Source of the DNA: Drosophila pseudoobscura
Lineage: Eukaryota; Arthropoda; Insecta; Diptera; Drosophilidae
Assembly (NCBI RefSeq): GCF_009870125.1
Contig: NC_046683.1
Coordinates: 39,881,869-39,945,868 of the forward strand
Length of the DNA: 64,000 nucleotides
Reading direction: 5' to 3'
Shown here: positions 13,188 through 23,608 of the stretch, one piece after another
Layout of the letters: each line of letters begins with the position of its first letter
Numbering within the stretch: the stretch's first letter is position 1
The notes under the pieces: generated by a model
Database searches by the model: none
The model's input: only the letters and a program-made list of their open reading frames with translations
What the model was told of the DNA's origin: nothing
Program-made: the position numbers and the translations under genes

Positions 13188-14802
13188 CCCTGCCTCACTG
13201 TTCTTCCTTGTATCGTGTATCTTCAAGTGCACGAAAATATATATGTATATATATCTATGTATGTATCTATACTTGTGTGTACTTATGCTTTTCCTTACTC
13301 CTCGCCTGCTTGTGTGCTTAATTCCATTTTCATTTTCATTTGCAGACAACATTCACACAGACACGGAGAGATCTCTTGGAGAACACAGAAACAGAAGAGA
13401 ACTCCCTTCGGGGGGGTGGGGGGTATGTTTTGTTTGAGTTTTCCCAAAAGGAAAACCCCCTCCTCCAGTGCCACACATACCTTCCGCCCCCCCCCCCCCC
13501 CCCTGCCCCCCTGTAGTTGCAAAAAGGCATTTCCTATGCTTGTCTTCGAGGCAAACAGCAGGAGGCACGGGAGGCGAGGGTGGACGCATGTGGCAGGCTC
13601 CCACCAGAGCCCTGGGAAATGGGTCAAACACACAATTTAATTGCCCAGAAAAATATGAATTCAATTCAAATGCAAATTCAAGAACGCAACATTCAAAGTG
13701 GACTCCGAGCCACCAGATCTCCGAGGAAGCGAGAGGATCTTTCTTCGATCCGCAGAGAAAGAAGGAGATATCCAAGTGCCCAGCACGTAGAGCATCCCAC
13801 AGATCTAATACTGAAGGTATTCCAACCCATCTTTAGTGTGTATAAAGTGGATGAAAGGAAGAGTTTCTGGGGTATCGCTAGAGTACGTTTTGGTTCTTTT
13901 TTGGGGCAACTTTTCAGCATTGCTTATCGAGCTTCTGCCTCATCTTTGGGGCGTTCTTTTGAGCACCTCTTGGGCATTCCCTTTGGGCTAAGGAGTCCCC
14001 CAAAACATTCTCCATGAAAGAGTATTCGTTTGGGTATTATATACAGAATCATTAGGCTCTTTTTTGACCCTCTTTTACTTAATTCCGAATTACAATTAAT
14101 TTCTAAATCAGAAATAACAAATTAAAACCCATGCTTAATTATGATGGATTGTACAGATCGTAAAGAGCTAAATTGTTTTGCATAACTTTTGCTCATTGCC
14201 GGTCGTTCGCTCATCCGCAAAATCATGTCCAAAACGGTGCCGTGCCCCCCAACCCCCCAACCCCGCGATCTGCCATGCGGCCTCCCAATAGATGGATCCC
14301 CCACCTGATGATCGCATCGCTAGAGCCAGTGCTGGAGCCAGGGGCCCATCGTTGTTCTCCGTCGGAATCCGGAATCCGGAATCCGGAAGTCGGCGAATCG
14401 TCGCTCGGCGGTCGTCGTTGGTCGCTCAATTATTTGACGATTTTCATGGCTTGTTAGATCCAAAGAGACCCAGAGAGATCTTTCCGCTTGAGTGCCCTCT
14501 CGCCTCATCCCCCCTCGCCCTCGTATCCCCCGATGAGAGCGAGAACAAATCTCAGCTTATTTTTTATATATATAAATAATTTATTAATAAGAAGAAATAA
14601 TACACCCAGGCTGTCGGCGGAGCTTGGGGATTAATCTGTATTTTATTTTCGTATTTTCTGTGTTTTTGTGCCTTTTGTTAATTGCGCTTTGAGGCCCAAA
14701 GAAGCCATCATACAGCGGAGGAGGAGGAGGAGTCGGTGGGAAGAGGGCAGGCGGGTTCATGAATAGCTGATGAATAGTCGAACGAACCGAATGATCGATC
14801 GA

Positions 14803-14829
14803 TGAGTGGAGTGGAGTGGAGTGGAGTGA
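14803..14829. repeat. (GAGTG)n pentanucleotide repeat
   Basis: About five copies of GAGTG/GTGGA in tandem, preceded by GATCGATCGATGA. Confidence 0.8.
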
Positions 14830-15483
14830 GGGGAGGCCTGCGGCCTGACATCATGCAAGAACCAAGAGGCAACACCAGATCGTATGTCTAAAAATATGCG
14901 ATCTATACGATCCCAAGGGAAAGGATAGATGCATCCATCGATGGATAGACCATAGAATAATCTTCCAGGGACAAGTCCCAGAGCAACCGAAGAATGGAAG
15001 AATTTTCAAAGGGTCAGGTGCCAGATTTAGGGGACAATAAACCCCACGAATGTCGTGCATCTCAATGGGAACCTCTGCGGGTGGATACATAGCTCATTTT
15101 CTGCATCGCTCCTTCCCCGAAACTCTGTGCATTCCAATTTGACTTCCTTAAACAATTATCACTAGTACAACAGTGAGAACTCTCTCGTACACACGGCCAC
15201 ACCCACACCCACATGAGGAAGGGGGCGGGACCCCGTTGCGCCCCTCTGGGACCCCTTCGGATCGTAAATCATTTGCGAGGTGTGAAATTATAAATAGTTC
15301 CCGTTCCTCTGACATTTAAATGCGATTGTCAGTCAATGCCTGGCGACCCCTCCACACAGCCCAAAGCCCACAGCCCACAGCCTCTGCCACTTCCCCGCTC
15401 TCGGCCACCCTCCTGCCCCTCAAGGGGGCGCGTGGGCGCCTCTTGCAAATGAATTTATGACAAGAAAACGAAAGAGAGAGGTA

Positions 15484-15522
15484 GAGGGAGAGGGAGAGGG
15501 AGAGGGAGAGGGAGAGGGAGAG
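15484..15522. repeat. (GGGAGA)n repeat, quadruplex-prone
   Basis: Six tandem GGGAGA units. Four or more GGG tracts separated by three bases fit the usual G-quadruplex pattern on the + strand. Confidence 0.85.
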
Positions 15523-16774
15523 ACGTTCAATTCAATTTCAGATTCATAATACCGGATTCCCAATAAAAATCGGAATATGGAATACCGATGCGTGCGGCGC
15601 GGGACGCCCACACAGTGGCTGCCAAAAGTGTCTGCCAGATGGGGCTACCAGAAGCGTCTGTCGCTATGTCTATATCTGTATCTCCACTCCGAATATCTAT
15701 CCTCGTAGCACTCCTCTAAATGTACTCCCCACACGCGTATGAGCATCTCTCTCTCTCTCTCTATCTCTCCCTCGAAGTTCCATTTGTATCTTTTGTACCT
15801 GAACCCGTATCTGTGTGCCTCCATGTACGCTGTGTGCTGCGTGCTGTATCTGTATCTGTACATCCATCAAATTGTGAGTCATAAGTGGCAGGGCACTTCC
15901 GCCTCCAGAGTTCAAGAAACTCCCAAAACCAAAACCAAAAACCTCATAGCCGTCGGAGATTTTTGTGCTCGGCGGCGATTGCCGAGGTTGATGCCTTGCG
16001 GCGGCACTGGGTTTTTTCTCTCTTATTTCTCATTTAATTTTCTTAGATTTCCGAGATCTGTACAGATATTTTGGCCCTGCCTCCGCATCCGCCTCCGCCG
16101 CCGGGGCCGCCTCTGGCCGTGACTTTGGGATCCCAAAGCCACCCAAAGAGCTCTTTGAACTGCGCGAATTTTAGAGGCCGGCCTATGTGCTATCCCCACA
16201 TCACTGCTGTTTCAAATTGCTGAGATTCCGCTGAGAGGAAGAGTGTCTCTTCTGGGACTAAACGCAGATGAGGCGATGCCCGAGAGAGTTCCAGCAGGTG
16301 CCTCGAAGATACCCAAACGCTATCCGAGATATGTATAAGCGGAGAGATTCCTAGGATATATTAATACATTGCTCATAGATTGCCCCACACAATAACCCAT
16401 GGATAAGCACGTTTTTCGGTGTCTTTGAGAACACTTTTCAATGGATTTTTTTGTAATAATGTCCTAATAAATACCGTATATATTTGATACCATTCGTGAG
16501 GCATCAAAGAGATGCCCAAAATATACCCTGGCGAAGCCTGGCCTTCTCTTCGAAAATTCTTATATTTTTCGGGTTGTCTCTTTCTGAAGGATCTTCCACT
16601 TGTTCCACGCTTGTTATTCTGATGATGCCCTTTCCTTCGCAGTACATTAACGCACGTCTGAAATACTCGCTCCACGCCACGATATTCACGATATTATCGA
16701 TACATGTGATATCGATATTTTATTTGGTCAAAGGAAGTCATGAAATAAAAGTCAAATCACGTAAAAAAACAAAA

Positions 16775-16782
16775 TATATATA
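16775..16782 (+). promoter_or_regulatory. TATA-like box upstream of the small membrane-protein gene
   Basis: TATATATA lies about 190 bp upstream of the start codon at 16974. If used, transcription would begin near 16805 and give a 5' UTR of roughly 170 nt. TTTTCGCCAG at 16957-16966 also looks like a 3' splice site, so a 5' UTR intron is possible. No Inr or DPE could be assigned confidently. Confidence 0.25.
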
Positions 16783-16973
16783 GACGAACAATCGTTGAGC
16801 CAAAAATTAAAAACAAGTGTGCCTTGTAACGCTTCCCTTGGCTTATTCTCTGTTAAATTCCCACTTGATTTTGCTTTTCGTGAGTCCGAACATCAAACCA
16901 TATCTCCCGAACGGAGGGAGTTATTTCGTTAAAATTTACTTCAAGTTTCCTGTGTGTTTTCGCCAGTGGTGAG

Positions 16974-17501
16974 ATGTGCGATCTGTGGAACACCCTTATA
17001 GTGGGCTTAGTGACATCCTCGTTGGGGCTGGCTGTCTATTTCGTAATGCGGCGCCGTCGTAATCGTCTGTACAGGTGACTCTCCAAGCGCCCCAAGCGCC
17101 CCAGCGCCCAAGCGGCCAAACGCTTTCCGCAACCCTTTCCGGACTCTCTGACAATCGCACCCGTTTCCGTTTCATCCTACAGGAGCGCTGTGGTGCCCTA
17201 TGGCCCACGCGCTGTGGTGCCCTATGGCCCACTCGCTGTGGTGCCCTATGGCCCACGCGCTGTGGTCCGCGTGGAGATTGCCCAACCGGACCCCTTTGAG
17301 ACGGAGGAGCAGAGGGCCATGCGGGCCTATCTGAAGACGCAGGCGCGCTATATCCACTATCCGCCGGTAGATATGGGATTCGGAACGATGCCGCTGGTGT
17401 ACCAGTACCAGATGTTGGTCATTTTCCGGCTGCAGGGCATGTACCGCGATGGGATGCTCTTCCGTGATGGCGTGGCCTACATCCGATGGCCCCGTCGCTG
17501 A
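16974..17501 (+). CDS. Small single-pass membrane protein with AVVPYGPR repeats, two exons
   Basis: The coding parts are exon 1 (16974-17074) and exon 2 (17183-17501), joined by a 108-nt GT-AG intron. Splicing is required because exon 1 would otherwise stop at the donor (AGGTGA). The joined frame gives 139 residues. Residues 7-25 form a hydrophobic segment (TLIVGLVTSSLGLAVYFVM), followed by RRRRNR, a classic stop-transfer or signal-anchor arrangement that predicts a cytosolic C-terminus. Residues 36-59 are three exact or near-exact copies of AVVPYGPR, encoded by a 24-nt tandem repeat at 17187-17258, plus a partial fourth. The rest is an acidic patch (DPFETEEQ) and a Tyr/Met-rich C-terminal domain ending in WPRR. 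The start is the first in-frame ATG after TGA at 16881. I do not recognise the family; single-exon-plus-TM genes of this size are often tissue-specific in flies, which is only context. The function is unknown. Confidence 0.8.
17075..17182 (+). other. Intron of the small membrane-protein gene
   Basis: It begins GTGACT after TACAG and ends TTCATCCTACAG. It is 108 nt, typical for a fly intron, and phase 2 (codon AG|G). The splice sites are read from sequence only. Confidence 0.8.
17187..17258 (+). repeat. In-frame 24-nt coding repeat
   Basis: Three tandem 24-nt units (GCTGTGGTGCCCTATGGCCC plus four bases) with a single difference, the L for R codon in the second unit. They are nearly identical at synonymous sites, which indicates recent expansion or ongoing slippage. 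Copy number is likely polymorphic. Confidence 0.9.
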
Positions 17502-17533
17502 GCGCTAAAGCAGCAATCAATATAGTTATATTC

Positions 17534-17539
17534 AATAAA
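17534..17539 (+). promoter_or_regulatory. Polyadenylation signal AATAAA
   Basis: A canonical AATAAA 33 nt after the stop codon of the membrane-protein gene, followed by a GT-rich stretch (GGTGTTATATT). This implies a very short 3' UTR of about 50-60 nt. Confidence 0.7.
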
Positions 17540-17544
17540 AGGCA

Positions 17545-18778
17545 TGGTGTTATATTACATGGCTACTAATATCCTTTTAATTGCCACAAGAATGCGGCAG
17601 CAAATGTGCTCCTTGCATGACAAAACCCCATTAAGTCCGTGCCCCACAATCGAAAATCGTCTCACGTTCCCAGCGAGGGAGAGAGCGAGAGAGAGAGTAT
17701 TGTTTGTCACACAAAATTAGCGTCCAAGTGGCATGAATCGAGCAGTAGAAGGAGGAGAAGAGGTGGAGATCCTGCGAGATTGCCTCCTGGGAACATCATT
17801 TATCAATGTATCAATTGTGCGGCAGCAAATCGCCATCCTGACAGTTTGACAACACAAAGAACAAAGCCATCAGAGAGGCACTGCCACTGGCATGTGGCAT
17901 GCGGCATGCGGCAGGGAGCAGAAACAGGCAATGCGACGAGGGTTGACACCGGAGACGGGCCGACAGTTTCCATGTTGATATCAGATTTTACACAGATTTT
18001 CCAGCAGAGATTTTCCACGAGCAGAAGGGGAGTGCGGGGGGTGTGATAATTACGGCTGTGCCCCACTCTTTGCGAGAGTGATGATTGCTGCAACGATTCC
18101 TAGCGATGGGAATCGAAAAGCCTGCTCCTGAGATGCCTATAAAGATATAAGGACGCTGCGAATCGGTTCCAAGACCCGGGGGGGTCGGCTCAAGAGGCTG
18201 GATAGCCTATGGATAATCCACACATAGATCGAAGCCACAAAGAAAGATTCTGGAAGGAATTAAATTATTATTAATTGCAAGGCTGTTCCTCAAGGTATGT
18301 ATATTTATACTCTGAATTGGATGGAGTAGTATGTATGTCATCACCTTGTCCTCATATTTGCGTAGCATTTGCTCTTTCTCTCTCTAACACAAGCCTCCAT
18401 TTGTGTTCCTCCTGCTCTTTTTTAACTGTTCTCTCTCTCCCTATCTCTCTCCTAAAATCTGATGATTTTGCCATTAAATGCTGTAAAAACTGCAGGCAGG
18501 CCTCGAAAGTGAAATGATCTTGCGCCTCCCCCCCCCCCCCCACTCTTTGGACATTCTTTCATTTATTTGACATTTCAATGACATTTTATCACACTTTACT
18601 GCTCTTGCCTCCCCTTCTATTCCACGACTACTCTACGGCAACGGTACTTGAATCGTACAATATATTTTTGTTTGGCTCTCTTTGCTCCTCTGGCACCACA
18701 CACTCTTGCTGTTGTTGTTGCTGCTGTTTTAGTTTTTGCAGTTCGTTGTTTGGGTTTTTTGTTATTGTTTGGTGCCTT

Positions 18779-18779
<1 letters not shown>
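17545..18779. other. Non-coding stretch between the small gene and the retrotransposon
   Basis: No gene is supported. It contains GCATGCGG repeats (17895-17912), a C run (18528-18541) and an A/T-rich middle. The last bases before 18780 form the unique-sequence 5' flank of the CA tract into which the retrotransposon inserted. Confidence 0.6.

Positions 18780-18821
<42 letters not shown>
18780..18821. repeat. (CA)n microsatellite, 5' flank of the R1-clade element
   Basis: About 20 uninterrupted CA units immediately upstream of the retrotransposon 5' region. The matching (AC)n at 23592-23608 lies right after its poly(A) tail, so the element appears to split one CA tract. Confidence 0.9.
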
Positions 18822-18824
<3 letters not shown>

Positions 18825-19325
18825 TTTGAGTTTGAGTTTCCAAGTGCGGTCGTGTTTGCAAGCGAGCTCCGAGTTTTCTACAAACAAAATCCGTATCACG
18901 CCTGGAATCAAAACAGAAGACGGTTCAAGACAGGCTTTCAGCGTCCCGTACTCACTGCGCATGGTGGCTGGCGGCGGAGATTTCCCAGTTGGTTGCAGGG
19001 GCAAACGCAGACGAGCAGATAGGCCCGGGGGGGGTGATCGTTGGTTTTGGCGCATTTCTCCATCCATCGTGTTGGTGGTAGGAAAAATAAAAACAACTTT
19101 CACTCAAATCGCTTCACTTGCCTCGATTTGTATTCACGGATCAGCTGACCGAGCAGAGGTGCTTACAGCCAGGAGTTGCCGGACACCGTAGGACAGTCAT
19201 AGGGTTGCCAGATCGGCCAACCAGTTTGAAAGTTGAGCGCCAACCGGAAAATCGCGCGGGCCCCAAATTTTAAATTTTAAATTTCAAATTTCAAATCGAG
19301 TATTTGGCAAGTACAAACAGGAAGA

Positions 19326-20437
19326 ATGGAGGAGGAGGAAAAGCGGGTCTTTGAGAGGAGAACTAGCCTGCAGCGTTCCCCACCACAGTGGCAGACGCCC
19401 CGAGGCATTTGGCCCAGGGAGCAGGCAGTTGAGAAGCCGGCCCAGCTAAGCCGTGGTACCGGAACTCCACTTAAGGCGCCCCTTAGAGTGCTGCCAGCAC
19501 TGACTGTGTCTGCACCAGCAGAAGTCCCTGTCAATCCCTTTGACTTCAGCGGTGCTTCCACAGACAAAAGCGGCACAGGACCAAAGGCCGAAGGAGATCT
19601 GCGGGCGATCCTGGCTTCGCTGGTAGAAAAGTCGACGGAATTGTCGAAGATGCTGAGGGACGCCCGTTATCTCAACAAAGAGATGAAAGAGTTGGCGCAG
19701 AACGTGGTGAGGATGCAAAAGTCCGCGCTTCACAGCTTCGACGCGAAGTTTCAGAGGAAGGAGAGGGTGGAGCGGCGTGATCAGGAGACGCAGTGCTCCC
19801 CTCAACACGATGCGCCGAAAAGGAAGCTGGACAAGCCGACGAGGAGCTCGCCGAAGCGGAGAATCAATATGAGCGGCCATCCCACGTTGCAGTCCCACGA
19901 ACAACCGGCAAGGAAGACCGAATCAGCTGCACCTACCGAAGGTGAATGGGAGAAGGTGAAGAGCAGAGCGCACATCCGGAAGCCTAGGCCCCGTCCGGAT
20001 GTTATTATCATCGAGCCAAAAGGGGAAATGACTTACGCGGAGATCCTTAACCTCGTCACCCGCAACCAGAGCGAGAAGATGAAGAAGGTAGGCGAGCTAT
20101 TATTTGCTTGCCGGCGACCCTTGCGACGAAGGCGCTATCCGTTGGTAAGGTTAAAGTGGCATGGTCCGTTTGCCGCATACGGGAGCGAAATCTGCCGTTA
20201 AAGTGCTTCAGGTGTCTTGAGATCGGCCACGTTGCACTTAATTGCAAAAGCTCTGTAGACAGAAGCGGGTGGTGCTTCCGCTGTGGGTCTGAGGAGCACA
20301 AGATAAGCGACTGCCACAATGAGGCAAAATGCTTCCTTTGTGTCGGAAAGGGTAAGCCCCACTCACACGTAGCCGGTAGCCACAGGTGCCCAATGGCACC
20401 CAAAGAGAAGGCAAGTCAATACGCTGGACATGGTTAG
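19326..20437 (+). pseudogene. ORF1 (gag-like, zinc-knuckle) of the R1-clade element, frameshifted
   Basis: The frame opens at ATG 19326 and reads a Pro/Arg-rich N-terminus, then a coiled-coil-prone basic region (residues about 95-145), reaching a TYAEILNLVTRNQ motif near residue 240. There it changes frame at about 20103-20108. Downstream, in a different frame, LPATLATKALSVGKVKVAW and three zinc knuckles follow: CFRCLEIGHVALNC and CFRCGSEEHKISDC (both CX2CX4HX4C), then a CX2C...H...C third knuckle. R1-type ORF1 normally has a longer central segment between these blocks, so an internal deletion removed it and shifted the frame. The product would be an RNA-binding, RNP-forming protein. It ends at TAG 20435-20437, overlapping the ORF2 start. 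Confidence 0.85.
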
Positions 20438-23412
20438 GTTTTACCAAATAAACCTAAACCATTGCGAGGCTGCCACAGATCTGCTCGCTCAGTCCGTGCG
20501 TGACATGAGAACGGACGTTGCAATAATTAGCGAACCATACATTTCCCCCGAGGATGGATTCTGGGTCCAAAGCTCTTCAGGAAAAGCAGCAATATGGGCT
20601 TGCGGTAAGCCTCCTCTGCGGCCCTCAGCGTGCGCTATGTTCCGACATTTCGTCAGGGCAAAACTGGGGAACTTATGGATTTATAGCTGCTATCTCCCCC
20701 CAAGTTTGAGCCGTCATAGCTTCGCTGCAGCGATGGACGAATTGGCCGACGACGCCAGGCACCACACACCAAATGTGATTGCTGGCGACTTCAATGCTTG
20801 GGCCCAGGAGTGGGGCAGCGACATCTCCAGAAGCAGCAGCTCGGACGCCATATACAAGGGACACGCACTGCTTGAGGCCTTCGCTGCGTTGGACGTAGCA
20901 TTGCTGAATCAGGGGACCGCGAATACCTTCAACAGGGGTGGCTCTGGGTCAGTCATCGACCTTACATTCGCCTCTAGTAGCCTTTCCCCTCTGTCCACCT
21001 GGCGCCTGGGGAACCACTATACGGCCAGCGACCACGAGGCAGTGGTGTTCTCGATAGGCGGAGAAGGTGGTTGCAGACTGACCAGGGCAACGCAGACAAG
21101 CCGGAGAGCAGCCTACAATCCCGAATCAATGCGGATTCCAAGGTTCTTGGAGGCGCTGAGGAATATGGAGGTCGGAGGCTCAGCTCAACAGATGGTCGAC
21201 CAGCTACTGGAGTCCCTACTGCTCGCATGCGATGCCAGTATGAGTCGCAAGAGGCCATTCAAGGGTAAGCAATCGCCGACCTATTGGTGGAATGACGAGA
21301 TCCAGGAGGCCAGACGCACTTGCCTGTCAGCTAGAAGGCTATATCAACGGGCTCGCAGAAGGAGTGGCACTAGCTGGCCAAGGCTACAGGCGGAGTACTG
21401 CGGAGCTAGAAAAGCCCTAAAGAACGCCATCAAGAAGAGCAAGAGGGAGTGCTTCCTGCAGCTTTGCAACTCAGCCGAGAAGGATCCGTGGGGACGTGCC
21501 TACAAGACGGTAATGAAGCGAATTCATGGCAGCAACGCGGGGTTGCCGTCTGACCCAGACCAGTTGCGGACGATTGTTGATGCATTGTTCCCATCCGGGA
21601 CTCACGGTCTGGCCAACAGTGCCGTCGCACACCAGCCTGCATATTCGGTCGAACCGGTTACGGAGGACGAAATCGTCGCCCTGGCCCAGAGCTTAAAGGC
21701 CAAGAAGGCTCCAGGCCCTGATGGAATCCCCAACCGTGCGGTAAAACTGGCGATGGCACACAACCCGCACGAGTTTGCTAAGGCATTCACGCAGTGCCTG
21801 CGGGAAGGACTATTTCCGCCGCAGTGGAAGTTGCAACACCTGGTGCTCTTGCCAAAGCCAGGATTGCTTAATCGACTCGCTGGGGAAGACTCTGGAACAG
21901 ATAATCCGTAGAAGACTGGACAACGCCGTCGAGGGTGCTGGGGGACTTTCACCAAACCAATACGGCTTCAGGAGTGGGAGGTCAACGGTGGACGCCATAT
22001 TCAGGGTAGTTGACATAGTCTCCAAGGCAGTGGAGGGAACTCGATGGAAGGGCGGCAAGAAGGAATACTGCCTGATTGTCACCCTAGACATCAGGAACGC
22101 CTTCAATTCGGTGAAGTGGGAGTGCATCCTGGACTCACTGAACCGGCGCGGTGTACCCCAATACCTACAGGCAATAGTACGGAGCTACTTCGAGGGGAGA
22201 CTGCTGGAGTATAATACGGCGGCCGGCGCGCAGACTCACGGCATAACGGCAGGCGTTCCCCAAGGATCAGTGATGGGTCCCCTATTATGGAACATTGCCT
22301 ACGATGGAGTCATGAGATTAGCTCTTCCAGGTGGATGTCAGCTAACCTGCTACGCAGATGATGTCGCCCTGACGGTGGTGGCCAAGCACCTGGACGTCGT
22401 CGAAGCAAATTGTGACACCGCAATCCAGCTGATTGCAGACTGGCTCCGCTCTGCGGGACTAGAGCTAGCCGCTCATAAAACCGAGGCAGTATTGGTGAGC
22501 ACCCGTTCGACTGTGGAGACCGCTCACACCAGGGTTGGCGACCAGAGACTATCGTCGAAACGAGCCATTCGGTATCTGGGCGTGATGATCGACACCAGGC
22601 TCAGTTTCCGTGAACACCTATGCTACGTCCAGGAGAAAGCGGCAAACACGAGTCGGGCGCTGTTCCGAATACTGCTGAACACCCGTGGCCCGAAGCAGGA
22701 GAGGAGGATTCTGCTGACCAGTGTAGTCCGCTCAGCCATGACCTACGCAGCAGACGTATGGGCGGATGGAATTAAAGTTGCCAGCTACGCTAGGGGCGTA
22801 AAAGCCACTCATCGCCTCTGCGCGCTCCGGATCTGCTGCGGCTTTCGGACCATATCCGACGACGCTGCCCTAGTCCTGGCGGGTGTCCTTCCAATTGACC
22901 TTCTGGTTCTTGAGGAGAGGGCCGTGGCCGAAGCCATCCGGGCCGGCGCGGCAAGGAGAGACGCGCGCAAGCAGGCCCGTGAAGGAAGCCTCAGAGCATG
23001 GCAAAGCCGCTGGGACGGCTCCGATAAAGGACGGTGGACACACCGCCTGATTCCGGATGTCCGATATTGGAGCGGCAGGCGACACGGTGTGGTCAATTTC
23101 CATTCCACACAGCTTCTGAGCGGACACGGCTGCTTCAGCCATTACCTTTGGAGGTTCGGCCACGAGGACTCGCCGAACTGCTCGTGGTGCGGCGACGCCA
23201 CTGAAGACGCTGAGCACATCATTTTTCAATGTGGACGCTTCTCACTTATTAGGGAGGAGTTGTGGCGAGCCGCCGGCGGGCAGCTCACGCAGAACAACCT
23301 GATCGAGGCGATTGTGGAAGACCCCATGGTATGGTCGGCCTGGAGCAACTTTGCAGCCGGCGCCATGAAGGAGCTGCGTAGGTGCGAGCGCCGAAGGAAC
23401 GAGAGTGGCTAG
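20430..23412 (+). pseudogene. ORF2 (endonuclease + reverse transcriptase) of the R1-clade element, frameshifted
   Basis: It starts ATG 20430 (MVRFYQINLNHCEAA). The AP-like endonuclease shows its N (INLNHC), E (IISEPY), GDFNAW and SDHEAV motifs, the last ending near 21050. The reverse transcriptase follows with ARS-like motifs: LDIRNAFNSVKW (motif A), GVPQGSVMGPLLW (B), CYADDVAL (C, catalytic YADD) and IRYLGVMIDTRLSF. The C-terminus carries CSWCGDATEDAEHIIFQC, a CX2CX8HX4C zinc finger. At about 21862 the frame switches: the segment before reads LVLLPKPG and then runs to a stop at 21911, while the segment after reads CLIDSLGKTLEQ. The usual SYRP-type block between them is missing, so a short deletion, not a multiple of three, removed it. 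No RNase H domain, as expected for R1. Confidence 0.88.
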
Positions 23413-23566
23413 GAGGAACCATGGTCCCTGCGAAGCAATGCTTTGCGGCCGTCCCGCAGAGACCCGGAACTTCCTGCCGGTCTTTCCAACTCAATACAGC
23501 TCCCTGTCTAGCTTTAGTAAAGTCCCAGGCTTATAAAAATTTTATAAAATTAAGAGTTAATACAGA

Positions 23567-23608
23567 ATAAAAAAAAAAAAAAGAAAGAAAAACACACACA
23601 CACACACT
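23567..23608 (+). repeat. Poly(A)-like tail abutting (AC)n: 3' junction of the retrotransposon
   Basis: AATAAA-type A-rich tail (interrupted by G in AAGAAAGAAA) passes directly into about eight AC units, then (TCGCAC)n to 23621. This is the expected product of target-primed reverse transcription into a CA microsatellite. Confidence 0.85.

Larger units (their letters stand above)
10321..16770. other. Non-coding, repeat-laced stretch
   Basis: No gene could be supported. It includes C runs (13487-13503), TATATGTATATATATC-type AT repeats near 13240, and ordinary sequence. 11820-11880 has CAACCCCTGCCC repeats. The interval 16320-16480 is AT-rich without an identifiable feature. Confidence 0.55.
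18822..23591 (+). mobile_element. R1-clade (Waldo-like) non-LTR retrotransposon, near full length, inactive
   Basis: The order is a roughly 500-bp 5' UTR, ORF1 with three CCHC zinc knuckles, an 8-nt ATGGTTAG overlap into ORF2 (endonuclease, reverse transcriptase, C-terminal CCHC), a 3' UTR of about 155 bp and an A-rich tail. It has no LTRs. ORF2 domain order and motifs match the R1 clade, and (CA)n on both sides matches the microsatellite-type target described for Waldo elements in this clade. Two internal deletions with frame changes, one in ORF1 near 20103 and one in the RT fingers region near 21862, disable this copy. There are otherwise almost no stops, so inactivation is fairly recent. 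The exact 5' end is uncertain because the CA tract blurs it. Confidence 0.88.
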
